The translations under genes were made by a program, and so were the position numbers. Source: Fictibacillus phosphorivorans (GTDB lineage: Bacteria > Bacillota > Bacilli > Bacillales > Fictibacillaceae). Taken from it: a stretch of 64,000 nucleotides of DNA. Shown here piece after piece: positions 9,960-19,260 of the stretch. The notes under the pieces are model-generated. The model worked only from the letters and a program-made list of their open reading frames with translations. It was not told the DNA's origin and ran no database searches. How positions within the stretch are numbered: position 1 is the stretch's first letter; each line of letters begins with the position of its first letter. Location: the NCBI RefSeq assembly GCF_023715845.1, contig NZ_JAMBOR010000001.1, positions 1 through 64,000 on the forward strand, in the 5' to 3' direction.

Positions 9960-10143
9960 AAGTCCTCCAATATGTGTTAAACCTTTGCTAATTTGGTCGA
10001 AATTTGTTATTTTAATTAATGGTGCTAAGTTTTAGAAAATCAGGAAATCCTAATACGGTTACATACCTAAAATGAATAACCCTATCATAGCATAAACGTT
10101 TAAATTCTGTTCACAATATACCGGCAATTTATACTTTTGTCCA

Positions 10144-10152
10144 TGGTATAAT
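10144..10152 (+). promoter_or_regulatory. extended -10 promoter of the hem operon
   Basis: TGG TATAAT (TATAAT 10147-10152), an extended -10, lies 36 bases before hemA. No good -35 is visible at the right distance. I saw no convincing PerR box here, although hemA of B. subtilis is a PerR target. Confidence 0.6.
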
Positions 10153-10188
10153 AAACACAGAAAACATACATAAAAAGGAGGTGAGCGC

Positions 10189-11556
10189 ATGCATATCTTA
10201 GTGGTAGGACTTAATTACAAAACAGCTCCTGTTGAAATCAGGGAAAAAGTTGCGTTTCAGCCCACTGACATACAGGATGCGATCTCTTTACTCCGTAAAC
10301 AAAAAAGTATACTAGAATGTGTAATCGTTTCTACATGTAACCGTACTGAAATTTATGCGGTTGCAGATCAGCTTCATACAGGAAGATACTATATCAAATC
10401 ATTTTTAGCAGATTGGTTTAATATTGCAAAAGAAGAGCTTTCACCTTTCTTAAGTATTAGAGAAGGTGAAGCAGCTGTAGAGCATCTATTCCGAGTAACA
10501 GCTGGCCTGGATTCGATGGTAATCGGAGAGACTCAAATTCTTGGTCAGGTTAAAGATAGCTTTCTTGAATCACAAAAGCTATCTGCTACAGGAACCATCT
10601 TTAATAAACTGATGAAACAAGCCATTACTTTTGCGAAAAAATGCCATTCTGAAACGGATATTGGCGAGAATGCAGTTTCAGTCAGCTATGCAGCTGTTGA
10701 ACTGGCAAAGAAAATATTCGGGGGACTGCAGAATAAAACGATTCTGATCGTTGGGGCAGGTAAAATGGGCGAGTTAACAGCTAAGCATCTTCATTCCAGT
10801 GGCGGTAATGAAGTCCTTGTTATTAACCGTACATTTGAAAAAGCAAAAGAAGTAGCAGAAAAGTTTCATGGTGTCGCTCACCCTTTTAATGATTTAGAGA
10901 AATTGCTCGTTAAAGCAGATATTGTGATCTCCTCCACTGGAGCAAATGATTTTGTTATTACAAAAGAAATGGCTGCGCCAGCCATCAAGAAACGAAAAGG
11001 GCTTCCCCTGTTTATGGTGGATATAGCAGTTCCGAGAGATTTAGATCCTGCATTGCATGATTTAGACAGCGTTTTCTTATACGACATTGATGATTTAGAA
11101 GGAATTGTTGAATCAAACTTAGCAGAACGCAAAAAAGAAGCGGAAAAGATCGAGCTTCTCATCGAATCAGAAATCGTTGATTTTCAATCTTGGATCTCAA
11201 TGCTTGGTGTTGTCCCATTAATTTCTGCCCTTCGTGAAAAAGCCTTGAACATTCAAGCTGAAACGATGCAGAGTATAGAACGCAAAATGCCTGATCTAAC
11301 CGAGCGAGAGAAAAAGATTTTAAGCAAACATACAAAGAGTATCGTAAACCAGCTTTTACGAGATCCTGTTACGAGAGCTAAAGAAATTGCAGGGCAAGCT
11401 GATGCAGATGAACAGCTGCAGTTATTTACTGAGATTTTTGCATTAGAAGATTATTTGGATAAACACAAGCAGTCGGAAACAGGTTTTGCTGCAAACAGAG
11501 AAGACAAAGCATCATTAGCTGATGAGTCTGTCCATCCTTTTACGGCAAGAACTTAA
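10189..11556 (+). CDS. hemA: glutamyl-tRNA reductase
   Basis: First committed enzyme of C5-pathway haem synthesis: reduces glutamyl-tRNA(Glu) to glutamate-1-semialdehyde with NADPH. 455 residues. The nucleophilic cysteine is C50 in STCNRTEIY; residues 99-120 carry the conserved [15 protein letters not shown] block; a Rossmann NADPH site ([17 protein letters not shown]) follows near residue 185; the C-terminus is the helical dimerisation domain. An AAGGAGGTGAGCGC site precedes ATG 10189. It leads hemAXCDBL. HemX, encoded next, lowers HemA levels in B. subtilis, so its overlap position is likely functional. Confidence 0.97.
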   Translation: MHILVVGLNYKTAPVEIREKVAFQPTDIQDAISLLRKQKSILECVIVSTCNRTEIYAVADQLHTGRYYIKSFLADWFNIAKEELSPFLSIREGEAAVEHLFRVTAGLDSMVIGETQILGQVKDSFLESQKLSATGTIFNKLMKQAITFAKKCHSETDIGENAVSVSYAAVELAKKIFGGLQNKTILIVGAGKMGELTAKHLHSSGGNEVLVINRTFEKAKEVAEKFHGVAHPFNDLEKLLVKADIVISSTGANDFVITKEMAAPAIKKRKGLPLFMVDIAVPRDLDPALHDLDSVFLYDIDDLEGIVESNLAERKKEAEKIELLIESEIVDFQSWISMLGVVPLISALREKALNIQAETMQSIERKMPDLTEREKKILSKHTKSIVNQLLRDPVTRAKEIAGQADADEQLQLFTEIFALEDYLDKHKQSETGFAANREDKASLADESVHPFTART

Positions 11557-11593
11557 TGGATTGTTTCCCTCGAGCTCATGGAGTGTGAGCAAA

Positions 11594-12412
11594 ATGAATT
11601 GGATATATGATCTTACAATTGTCTTATATGCACTAAGCATCACGGGCTATTTTATAGATTTTCTTCAAAACAACCGGAAAGCAAACCAGATTGCTTTCTG
11701 GTTGCTTTCTATTGTCTGGGTGCTGCAAACGGTCTTCTTTGTGTTACGGATGCTGGAAGATCAGCGGTTTCCAATCTTAACACCGTCAGAAGGACTGTTT
11801 TTTTATGCCTGGATCCTTGTTACTTTTTCTGTTGTAATGAGCAGGTTTTTCAGAGTGGACTTCCTCGTGTTTTTTACGAACGTCCTAGGCTTTTTGCTTG
11901 TTTCTATCCACTTGTTTGCACCGACAGGGCAAGCAAGTGCAGTCATTGAGAAGCAGCTCATTTCAGAACTATTAATCATTCATATCACGATGGCCTTTAT
12001 TTCATATGGAGCATTCTCTTTATCCTTTATTTTTTCTTTAATGTATTTGATTCAGCACGGTATGCTTAAGAAGAAAAAATGGAGTAAACGGCTTCAGCGA
12101 TTCGGAAGCCTTTCGTATCTTGAGAAGCTCTCGTTCCGTTTAAATACAGTAGGTGTCCCGCTATTGCTGCTAAGTTTAATATTAGGTGTGATATGGGCAT
12201 TCTGGAAGATAAATAACTTTACACTCCTTGATGTAAAAGTTATCTCCTCTTTTATTGTGATTTTGGTTTACAGCACTTACCTATATCAAAAAGTAGCAAG
12301 GGGTGTTCAAGGTAAAACCCTAGCACTCTGGAATACAGCAGCTTTTCTGGTGGTCCTTATTAATTACTTTTTAGCATCTACATTTACTGAGTTTCACCTT
12401 TGGTATAAGTAA
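11594..12412 (+). CDS. hemX: HemX, CcsA-type membrane protein
   Basis: A polytopic membrane protein of 272 residues with about eight hydrophobic segments, in the cytochrome c assembly (CcsA/CcmC-like) superfamily. The block YFIDFLQNNRKANQIAFWLL near the N-terminus is typical of Bacillus HemX. ATG 11594 is chosen over upstream in-frame starts because GGAGTGTGAG lies just before it and the product then begins as in the family. In B. subtilis HemX reduces the steady-state amount of HemA, a feedback role in haem synthesis. It follows hemA by 37 bases and precedes hemC in the operon. Confidence 0.9.
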   Translation: MNWIYDLTIVLYALSITGYFIDFLQNNRKANQIAFWLLSIVWVLQTVFFVLRMLEDQRFPILTPSEGLFFYAWILVTFSVVMSRFFRVDFLVFFTNVLGFLLVSIHLFAPTGQASAVIEKQLISELLIIHITMAFISYGAFSLSFIFSLMYLIQHGMLKKKKWSKRLQRFGSLSYLEKLSFRLNTVGVPLLLLSLILGVIWAFWKINNFTLLDVKVISSFIVILVYSTYLYQKVARGVQGKTLALWNTAAFLVVLINYFLASTFTEFHLWYK

Positions 12413-12432
12413 AGAGATTGGAGTTTTTATAA

Positions 12433-13362
12433 ATGAGAAAAATAATAGTAGGTTCACGGAGAAGTAAATTAGCACTTACTCAGACAAACTGGGTAATTGA
12501 CCAATTAAAGAAAACAGGTCTTCCCTTCGAGTTCGAAGTGAAAGAGATTGTAACAAAAGGTGATGTGATCTTAAACGTTACCCTATCTAAAGTGGGCGGA
12601 AAAGGACTTTTTGTTAAGGAAATCGAGCAGGCGATGTTAGATAAAGAGATTGATATTGCTGTTCATAGTATGAAGGATATGCCGGCTGCTTTGCCAGAAG
12701 GGCTAGAGATCGCATGTACGCCTAAACGTGTAGATCCACGAGATGCTCTCATTTCTGAAAAATATTCCTCTTTACGTGATCTGCCAGAGGGAGCAGTAGT
12801 TGGGACGAGTTCTTTAAGAAGAGCGGCACAGGTTTTACATACCCGTCCTGATTTATCGATTAAATCTATACGGGGAAACATTGATACACGCTTAGAAAAG
12901 CTGAAATCCGGTGAATTCGATGCTATTATTCTAGCTGCAGCTGGTCTTGAAAGAATGGGCTGGTCAAAGGATGTAGTTACTGAATTTTTGGATACCGATT
13001 TATGCTTGCCAGCAGTAGGACAAGGTTCACTTGCGATTGAATGCCGAACTGATGACGTTGAAGTAAAAGAGCTATTAGCGACATTAAATGATGAATATAC
13101 ATTTCAGACTGTTTTAGCAGAGCGGGCTTTCTTAGATACGTTAGAAGGCGGCTGCCAAGTACCTATTGCAGCATACGCCACTTTAGAAAACGATGAAGTA
13201 ACGTTAACAGGATTGGTAGCAGATCCGACAGGAAAACAAGTATTAAAAGAGATGAAAACAGGGAAAGATCCTCATCATGTAGGGGTTGAACTTGCACAGG
13301 AACTAAAAGTAATGGGTGCAAAGCAAATTCTCGATAATGTGAAAAAGGAACTAGACATCTAA
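12433..13362 (+). CDS. hemC: porphobilinogen deaminase (hydroxymethylbilane synthase)
   Basis: Joins four porphobilinogen units into hydroxymethylbilane. Its 309 residues are standard length. The N-terminal signature [13 protein letters not shown] and the substrate-binding block SSLRRAAQV are present, as is the catalytic Asp in the HSMKDMPA stretch. The cysteine that carries the dipyrromethane cofactor is in [10 protein letters not shown], about residue 240. A GGAG ribosome site precedes ATG 12433. The final A of its stop codon is the first base of the hemD start (TAATG), giving coupled translation with the enzyme that uses its product. Confidence 0.97.
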   Translation: MRKIIVGSRRSKLALTQTNWVIDQLKKTGLPFEFEVKEIVTKGDVILNVTLSKVGGKGLFVKEIEQAMLDKEIDIAVHSMKDMPAALPEGLEIACTPKRVDPRDALISEKYSSLRDLPEGAVVGTSSLRRAAQVLHTRPDLSIKSIRGNIDTRLEKLKSGEFDAIILAAAGLERMGWSKDVVTEFLDTDLCLPAVGQGSLAIECRTDDVEVKELLATLNDEYTFQTVLAERAFLDTLEGGCQVPIAAYATLENDEVTLTGLVADPTGKQVLKEMKTGKDPHHVGVELAQELKVMGAKQILDNVKKELDI

Positions 13363-14114
13363 TGAAAACACCAAAAGGTCCATTAGCAGGTAAATCAGTA
13401 CTTGTTACCCGGCCTAAAGAACAAGCAGATTCATTACTATCGCAAATTAAAGAACAAGGAGGCATTCCGCTTTCTTTTCCGGTTGTGAAAATAACAGGAG
13501 TGGATCCTGATTTCTCAAAACACCATTTATCTCGCTACAGATGGATTGTTTTCACCAGCAAGAATGGCGTTGATCATTTTTTTAGAATCCTTAACGATAG
13601 GGAATGGTCGTTTGAGCATCATAAAATTGCGGCAGTCGGGGAAAAAACGGCGCGAGCGTTAAAGGAGTGGGGAATCCAGTCAGTTCTGGTACCTGAACGG
13701 TATGATGCTGTCGCCCTTGTTGAATGTTTGAAAAAAGAGATAAGTGTCGGAGAAAAGGTGCTTTTTCCTAAAGGTAGTCTTGCTCCCTCTTATATTAAGG
13801 ATGGACTGAAAGACATCGCAGAAGTGGAAGAGATGGTCGTTTATGAAACGAAAGCGGCTGAGGATCTTGACTGGAGTTTGGTCTTAAAAGCTGATTGCTT
13901 TTTCTTCTTAAGTCCTTCTGCTGTATCTTTTATGATTGCGTATTTTGAAAAGAAGAACAAAAGCAGGATTTTAGAGACCCCTGCTTTTTGTATTGGACCT
14001 ACAACAAAACAAGCAGCTCTCGAGAAAGGGTTCCATCATGTTAGTATGCCTGAAAGATACACAGCAGAAGATATGGTGAAACTCGCTGCACATTATTATC
14101 AAGGAGGAAGCTAA
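13362..14114 (+). CDS. hemD: uroporphyrinogen-III synthase
   Basis: Cyclises hydroxymethylbilane with inversion of ring D to give uroporphyrinogen III. 250 residues forming two similar lobes. The family is poorly conserved in sequence; recognisable pieces are [13 protein letters not shown] at the N-terminus, [14 protein letters not shown], the [15 protein letters not shown] turn, and [11 protein letters not shown] with [11 protein letters not shown] in the second half. It shares one base with hemC and ends two bases before hemB, whose ribosome site AAGGAGGAAGC lies inside this gene. The operon position strongly supports the assignment. Confidence 0.94.
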   Translation: MKTPKGPLAGKSVLVTRPKEQADSLLSQIKEQGGIPLSFPVVKITGVDPDFSKHHLSRYRWIVFTSKNGVDHFFRILNDREWSFEHHKIAAVGEKTARALKEWGIQSVLVPERYDAVALVECLKKEISVGEKVLFPKGSLAPSYIKDGLKDIAEVEEMVVYETKAAEDLDWSLVLKADCFFFLSPSAVSFMIAYFEKKNKSRILETPAFCIGPTTKQAALEKGFHHVSMPERYTAEDMVKLAAHYYQGGS

Positions 14115-14115
14115 T

Positions 14116-15090
14116 ATGAATTTCCAGCGTCACCGTCGTTTAAGAAGAACAGACTCCATGCGCTCACTCGTACGAGAAACACATCTTCACGTATCAGATT
14201 TTATTTATCCGCTATTTTTTGTGGAGGGTGAAAATGTTAAGAACGAAGTGCCTTCTATGCCAGGTGTGTATCATCTTTCACTAGATTTATTAGAAGAAGA
14301 GGTTAAAGAAGTAGTAAGTCTAGGGATTCAATCTATCATTGTTTTTGGTGTTCCTGATCAAAAAGATGACTGTGGAAGTTCGGCATATGATCATAACGGA
14401 ATTGTACAAAAAGCCATTCGCCAGATTAAAGAAATCGCACCATCTCTAACGGTGATCGCCGATACTTGTCTATGTCAGTTTACAGACCATGGTCATTGCG
14501 GTGTTATAGAGAACGGCTATGTTGTTAACGATGAAACACTAAAGTTATTGGCAAAAACAGCAGTTTCTCAAGCAGAAGCTGGAGCTGATATCATTGCTCC
14601 TTCTAACATGATGGACGGTTTTGTAGCAGCGATCAGACAAGGATTGGACGAAGCGGGTTATACAGAAATTCCAATCATGTCTTATGCTGTCAAATATGCT
14701 TCTTCCTTTTATGGACCATTTCGTGATGCTGCACACAGTACTCCGCAATTCGGCGATAGAAAAACGTATCAGATGGACCCGGCAAACCGTTTGGAAGCAC
14801 TTCGTGAAGCAGAATCAGATATTGCGGAAGGTGCAGACTTCTTAATGGTTAAACCTGCCTTATCATATTTGGACATCCTTCGTGAATTAAAAGATCGATA
14901 CCCGCTTCCGCTTGTTGCTTATAATGTGAGCGGAGAATACTCAATGATTAAAGCAGCAGCCATAAATGGATGGGTAGATGAAAAAAGTATTGTGCTAGAG
15001 AAATTAATTTCTATGAAAAGAGCCGGTGCTGATCTTATCATCACTTATTTTGCAAAAGATGCGGCAAGATGGCTGAAGGATAACCAGTAA
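14116..15090 (+). CDS. hemB: delta-aminolevulinic acid dehydratase (porphobilinogen synthase)
   Basis: Condenses two 5-aminolevulinate molecules into porphobilinogen. 324 residues. The cysteine cluster [11 protein letters not shown] identifies a zinc-type enzyme. The two Schiff-base lysines are in [11 protein letters not shown] and [13 protein letters not shown] 14116 follows the hemD stop by one base. Biochemically it acts before HemC and HemD, though encoded after them, as in B. subtilis. The next gene, hemL, supplies the substrate. Confidence 0.97.
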   Translation: MNFQRHRRLRRTDSMRSLVRETHLHVSDFIYPLFFVEGENVKNEVPSMPGVYHLSLDLLEEEVKEVVSLGIQSIIVFGVPDQKDDCGSSAYDHNGIVQKAIRQIKEIAPSLTVIADTCLCQFTDHGHCGVIENGYVVNDETLKLLAKTAVSQAEAGADIIAPSNMMDGFVAAIRQGLDEAGYTEIPIMSYAVKYASSFYGPFRDAAHSTPQFGDRKTYQMDPANRLEALREAESDIAEGADFLMVKPALSYLDILRELKDRYPLPLVAYNVSGEYSMIKAAAINGWVDEKSIVLEKLISMKRAGADLIITYFAKDAARWLKDNQ

Positions 15091-15109
15091 ATTGAAGGAG
15101 GGTGACAAT

Positions 15110-16396
15110 ATGAGAAGTTTTGAAAAATCGATCGCAGCTTTTAAAGAAGCAAAAGAATATATGCCTGGCGGCGTGAATAGTCCTGTACGTGCTTTTAAAT
15201 CTGTGAACATGGACCCCGTGTTTATGGAACGAGGCAAAGGCTCTAAAATTTATGATATTGATGGAAATGAATACATTGATTATGTGCTATCATGGGGTCC
15301 ATTAATTCTTGGTCATGCGGATGAAGCAGTGGTAAAAGCGCTTAAAGAGACTGCTGAACGGGGAACGAGTTTTGGTGCTCCGAACGAAATGGAGACGAAA
15401 CTGGCGAAACTTGTGATTGATCGAGTTCCTTCTATAGAAGTGGTTCGTATGGTAAACTCCGGAACAGAGGCAACAATGAGCGCACTTCGGCTTGCTCGTG
15501 GCTATACAGGTAGAAGCAAGATCGTAAAGTTTGAGGGCTGCTACCATGGTCATGGCGACTCCTTGCTGATCAAAGCAGGTTCAGGTGTTGCGACACTTGG
15601 ATTACCTGACTCGCCGGGAGTTCCTGAAGGGATCGCTCAAAATACGATCACGGTTCCGTACAATGATTTAGAGAGCCTGCAGGTAGCATTCGATCAGTTC
15701 GGAGAAGACATTGCCTGCGTAATCGTAGAACCTGTTGCAGGAAACATGGGAGTTGTACCTCCTCAGAAGGGATTCCTCGAAGGGGTACGTAAGATGACGG
15801 AACAACATGGATCTCTATTAATCTTTGATGAGGTTATGACAGGATTCCGCGTGGATTATGAATGTGCGCAAGGTTATTTTGGTGTAACACCAGACCTTAC
15901 TTGTTTAGGAAAAGTAATAGGCGGAGGACTGCCTGTTGGTGCTTACGGTGGTAAACGTGAAATCATGCAGCAGATTGCACCAAGCGGACCGATTTATCAG
16001 GCTGGCACATTGTCTGGAAATCCATTAGCTATGGCTGCAGGTTATGCTACTCTTTCTCAGCTAACAATAGAAAGCTACGATTATTTTAGAAAGCTTGGTG
16101 ATCAGTTGGCTTCAGGAATATCTGAAGCGGCGGAACACTATGGGATCGACCATACGATCAACCGTGCAGGAAGTATGATCGGATTCTTCTTTACTAATCA
16201 AGATGTAACGAATTACGATACTGCCAAATTATCAAACTTAGATCATTTTAATTCTTGTTTCCGCACGATGCTTCATGAAGGTATTTCTCTACCTCCTTCG
16301 CAATTTGAAGGATTATTCTTATCAACTGCACATACTGAAGACGATATTAACAAGACCGTTAATGCATTCAGGAAAGCATTCTCACAATTGAAATAG
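15110..16396 (+). CDS. hemL: glutamate-1-semialdehyde 2,1-aminomutase
   Basis: PLP enzyme that converts glutamate-1-semialdehyde, made by HemA, into 5-aminolevulinate. ATG 15110 is used (GGAGGGTGACAAT just upstream; product begins [14 protein letters not shown]); an upstream in-frame TTG at 15092 is inside the ribosome site region. 428 residues. Visible motifs are [11 protein letters not shown] at the N-terminus, the substrate/PLP block [17 protein letters not shown], the gate DEVMTGFR, and the PLP lysine in [16 protein letters not shown] (about residue 265). Last gene of the hem operon; a terminator follows within 40 bases. Confidence 0.97.
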   Translation: MRSFEKSIAAFKEAKEYMPGGVNSPVRAFKSVNMDPVFMERGKGSKIYDIDGNEYIDYVLSWGPLILGHADEAVVKALKETAERGTSFGAPNEMETKLAKLVIDRVPSIEVVRMVNSGTEATMSALRLARGYTGRSKIVKFEGCYHGHGDSLLIKAGSGVATLGLPDSPGVPEGIAQNTITVPYNDLESLQVAFDQFGEDIACVIVEPVAGNMGVVPPQKGFLEGVRKMTEQHGSLLIFDEVMTGFRVDYECAQGYFGVTPDLTCLGKVIGGGLPVGAYGGKREIMQQIAPSGPIYQAGTLSGNPLAMAAGYATLSQLTIESYDYFRKLGDQLASGISEAAEHYGIDHTINRAGSMIGFFFTNQDVTNYDTAKLSNLDHFNSCFRTMLHEGISLPPSQFEGLFLSTAHTEDDINKTVNAFRKAFSQLK

Positions 16397-16425
16397 ACGT
16401 TATCTTGAAAATTTAAAACCAGATC

Positions 16426-16477
16426 AAAGAGGCTGACTCAAAAGTGTAAAAACTTTTGGTTTTTAGCCTCTTTTTTT
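16426..16477 (+). terminator. hem operon terminator
   Basis: A 9-bp stem (16426-16434 with 16465-16473) whose interior can pair further, followed by T7. Confidence 0.8.
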
Positions 16478-16598
16478 ATTTAATAAATGAAAAAAGAAGT
16501 TAAAACAGATGAGTTACAAATCATTGAAAGCATTTAAGCCAAGATGACAGTCTATCAAGCTGTTTGTAGTGCTAAGTAAGATTCGAATTAGCAAGGTT

Positions 16599-16711
16599 GA
16601 GCGAAAAGCTATCTATTCAGAGCGAAGATCAAAAATTTTGAGCGTAACTCGGCGATTCTGAGCGTAACTCAGTGATTTTGAGCGAAAAGCGGGGCATCTT
16701 GAGCGAATGTG
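16599..16711. repeat. phased short-core repeat array, GAGCG type
   Basis: Six copies of a core GAGCG(A/T)A, mostly preceded by TT or CT, start at 16599, 16620, 16640, 16660, 16680 and 16701, so the spacing is 21, 20, 20, 20 and 21 bp. After the core the units read AAAGC, AGATC, AACTC, AACTC, AAAGC, ATGTG; the remaining 8-9 bases differ between units. The array is non-coding and lies between the hem operon terminator and the sigma-E promoter of spoVID. It is too short in both repeat and spacer to be CRISPR. Elsewhere the 16397-16852 gap holds only the terminator and promoter listed. Confidence 0.75.
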
Positions 16712-16782
16712 TAACAGAATAAAAAAACACGTACCGTAAAAATAATCTCCTTATTTTTATTTAACAGAGATTGAACTCCGAA

Positions 16783-16811
16783 TCATATTTCGTCCTGTTC
16801 TCACATACACC
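16783..16811 (+). promoter_or_regulatory. sigma-E promoter of the spoVID operon
   Basis: -35 TCATATT (16783-16789), exactly 14 bases, then -10 CATACACC (16804-16811). This matches the mother-cell sigma-E pattern KMATATT-N14-CATACAMT with one mismatch. spoVID is a sigma-E gene in B. subtilis. Confidence 0.8.
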
Positions 16812-16852
16812 TATATTGTATAACTATATGCAATTGAAAGGAGGAGAAGGGC

Positions 16853-18334
16853 ATGAGTCAATCGAAGCTGCGTTTCTCCATTGAGGAGTCTGTTTGGCTT
16901 AAGAAAGGACAGGAAGTAGCTGAAGTTTTGTCGATGTCACTTAATCCTGAAATAAACATCAGTGAGGAAGCCGGACAGGTTTATATCAAAGGAGCCCTTA
17001 TTTTAAACGGAAAATATCGAGCAGAAAAACAGGAAGATACTGATGGAGCTTTAGAAGGAAATCCTTTATCCGAAGGTGTCTCTTATCGATCTCTTACACA
17101 GTTGAATGTTGCGGAAGACGGGGCTACAGAACTGGTTCATCGTTTTCCTGTTGACATTACAATTCCATCCTATCGTGTTGAAGATTCAAACCAGGTAAAA
17201 GTAGAAGTCGAGTCTTTCGAATATGAACTTCCGAACTCAACTTGTTTTGAACTTTCAGCATCGATGTGTATCTATGGAATAAAGGATGAAAAACAGCGTC
17301 AGGAAAGTCAAGCTTTTGAATTGCCTAAAGAAACAATACGTTCAGCTGTTGAAGAACGTTCTAATCAGAATGAAGAAAAATCTGAGATCTTTACTCCTTT
17401 TCAGTTTGAAGCCCGCCAGAGTGGTGGCATACCACCTTCTCAACCACAGCAAAACGAGTTTCAAGCAAGTTTTAGAGATGAAAACACAGAAGTGAGATCG
17501 GAGAAGAAAACAACTTTCGAGTTCAAACCGCATTTTGAAGAAGTTGACGATACAACGATGGATGCAACCTTTGATTCATTAAAGTCCATCGCATTCTCTA
17601 ATGAAGATATGCGGGATTCTAACGAAGAGGAAGAAAGAGAAGAAGAGACTGAGGAGCACTACTTTGCGGAAAATGAAGAAGAGCAAGAAGAGCTCAATTA
17701 TAATGAAAGCTACACAGAAGTGGAAGAAGAATACGTAAATTATGATCAGCCGTATAATGAAGAGCAGTATCAGGCTCAAAACACTTACAATCAGCAGAAT
17801 CCTTATCAGTACCAGCCGTCCTATCAGCCGGAAAGACCATATGAGCATAATCCATACCAGCAACAGGCTTACTCAGCGCAAGAAAACAACTATCAAGCAT
17901 ATCAGGAACAACATTCTGGAAACCGTCCATATGATTCAGGGGAGTATGGAGAACAGATATATCATGATGAACCCGAACAAGAATATGATGATCAAAGCTA
18001 TCAACATACAGACGATCATGATTACTCCGATGATTATCAAGCTGAAGCCAGCCACTATGAAGAACAGGAAGAACAACATGAAGAACAGGAAGAACAACAT
18101 GAAGAGCGGGAAGAAACGAAGGATGAAAATGCTTTGTATTTAACGAAGATGCTGTCTGGAAAAGAAGAACGTTTTTCAAAAATGAAAATGTATATTCTCC
18201 AGCGCGGAGATTCTTTAGAACACATCTGTGAAAGATATGATATTTCCTTAAACACGTTGATGCGCATGAATCGCTTACAGCAGGGTGAAGTATCTGAAGG
18301 TCAAATTATCTATATTCCAGTAAGTTCACGCTAA
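16853..18334 (+). CDS. spoVID: spore coat morphogenetic protein SpoVID
   Basis: Mother-cell protein needed for the coat to encase the forespore. 493 residues. The N-terminal domain (about 1-150) is the conserved SpoVID head (LRFSIEESVWLKKGQEV). Residues about 245-430 are low-complexity: strongly acidic (EEEEREEETEEH), then Tyr/Gln/Pro-rich (QYQAQNTYNQQNPYQYQ), then Glu/Gln/His-rich. The last 45 residues form a LysM domain (MYILQRGDSLEHICERYDIS). SafA, encoded at 46685, interacts with SpoVID in B. subtilis. GGAGGAGAAGGGC precedes ATG 16853. The low-complexity part produces long antisense reading frames that are not genes. Confidence 0.93.
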   Translation: MSQSKLRFSIEESVWLKKGQEVAEVLSMSLNPEINISEEAGQVYIKGALILNGKYRAEKQEDTDGALEGNPLSEGVSYRSLTQLNVAEDGATELVHRFPVDITIPSYRVEDSNQVKVEVESFEYELPNSTCFELSASMCIYGIKDEKQRQESQAFELPKETIRSAVEERSNQNEEKSEIFTPFQFEARQSGGIPPSQPQQNEFQASFRDENTEVRSEKKTTFEFKPHFEEVDDTTMDATFDSLKSIAFSNEDMRDSNEEEEREEETEEHYFAENEEEQEELNYNESYTEVEEEYVNYDQPYNEEQYQAQNTYNQQNPYQYQPSYQPERPYEHNPYQQQAYSAQENNYQAYQEQHSGNRPYDSGEYGEQIYHDEPEQEYDDQSYQHTDDHDYSDDYQAEASHYEEQEEQHEEQEEQHEEREETKDENALYLTKMLSGKEERFSKMKMYILQRGDSLEHICERYDISLNTLMRMNRLQQGEVSEGQIIYIPVSSR

Positions 18335-18348
18335 AATGAGGTGCTGCC

Positions 18349-19260
18349 ATGGGGCTCATTAACCTCTTAGAAAATGAATATGATTTATATGGGGTGAGAT
18401 GGAAACAAGAGCCTCATATTATCATGACAGATTTTGGAGAGAAACGAGTAAGGTATTGGAAAGACGAAGAACTGCTAAAGTGGCATGTTAGATGGCGAGA
18501 TGAGTCTTCAAAGGGCTCTTTCGCCGTTCCTGACAGAATGATTAGAACAAGAGATGGAGAAGATGCAGTGTTTGACGGCCGGCACTGGATTACGCTTCAT
18601 GACTTTGCAGAGACACCGTTTGGTTGTGAAGAAGTAGAAAGATGGGGGCAGTTTATTGGTCAGCTGTTAACGGCCGCTGTACAAGGACAGTATGAGAAAG
18701 AGCTACCTGTCAAACAACATTCGTTTCATTTTAATGATTGTATGGAACTTGCTAAACAATTCGCAGACGGAACGTTCCAGATCGTCAATAAAAGTTTAGC
18801 TGAAGCGAAAAAGAGGATGATATTTGCTGAAGCGCTAAAAAAGAAAGTTCCAAAAGCTGCAGTTCCCGTTTTTGAAAAAGAAATAGGTATCGATAATGGA
18901 AAAAGAATCTTTCATTTTTTATTTTACCAAGGTGGTGATTCCCAACCGGTTCAAAGCTACCTGCCGATACGGAATTTTTTATTCGAATGGCTGGAACACA
19001 ATTCACCTTTATCATTAAAGATGATTTTGACAGAGATCGATCGTATATTCCCGTTAAGTGGTGAACAAGGGCTGCTGCTATTAGCCGAAATCACAACACC
19101 GTGGGAACTGAATGATTGTCTACAAGGGCTAGACAACACCAGTCTAGAAAAACTAGTTGAAGGAATGAATAGGTACGAAGCCATTTGGGAGGCAAACCGG
19201 ACTTTCTTAAAAACGATTACTGAATGGTTTGATGAAAACAGAAAGAAGGTGGCCCTATGA
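18349..19260 (+). CDS. unrecognised sporulation-operon protein, probable degenerate CotS-family pseudokinase
   Basis: 303 residues, co-transcribed with spoVID (14 bases after it, GAGGTG ribosome site) and overlapping ysxE by four bases (ATGA). B. subtilis has no gene here as far as I recall. I do not recognise the product directly. By eye its last third lines up with YsxE next door: LPIRNFLFEWLEHN, then SGEQGLLLLAEITTPWEL, against TPVRDLAVYFRRA and NEERGLLISYLSYPEPV in YsxE. Its N-terminal part (IIMTDFGEKRVRYW) resembles the beta-rich N-lobe of that family. No HGD catalytic loop or DFD-type metal site is visible, so activity is unlikely. Mother-cell expression is inferred from the sigma-E promoter at 16783. 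Confidence 0.8.
   Translation: MGLINLLENEYDLYGVRWKQEPHIIMTDFGEKRVRYWKDEELLKWHVRWRDESSKGSFAVPDRMIRTRDGEDAVFDGRHWITLHDFAETPFGCEEVERWGQFIGQLLTAAVQGQYEKELPVKQHSFHFNDCMELAKQFADGTFQIVNKSLAEAKKRMIFAEALKKKVPKAAVPVFEKEIGIDNGKRIFHFLFYQGGDSQPVQSYLPIRNFLFEWLEHNSPLSLKMILTEIDRIFPLSGEQGLLLLAEITTPWELNDCLQGLDNTSLEKLVEGMNRYEAIWEANRTFLKTITEWFDENRKKVAL

Noticed and set aside
10021-10188. PerR box in the hemA leader
   Set aside because: AT-rich words are present but none fits the 7-1-7 palindrome well.
17742-18143. 133-codon Ile/Met-rich plus-strand frame inside spoVID
   Set aside because: Out-of-frame reading of acidic codons; no ribosome site.
17579-18179. Long frames overlapping the low-complexity part of spoVID
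   Set aside because: They arise from the Glu/Gln/Tyr-rich coding sequence; no ribosome sites and no recognisable domains.
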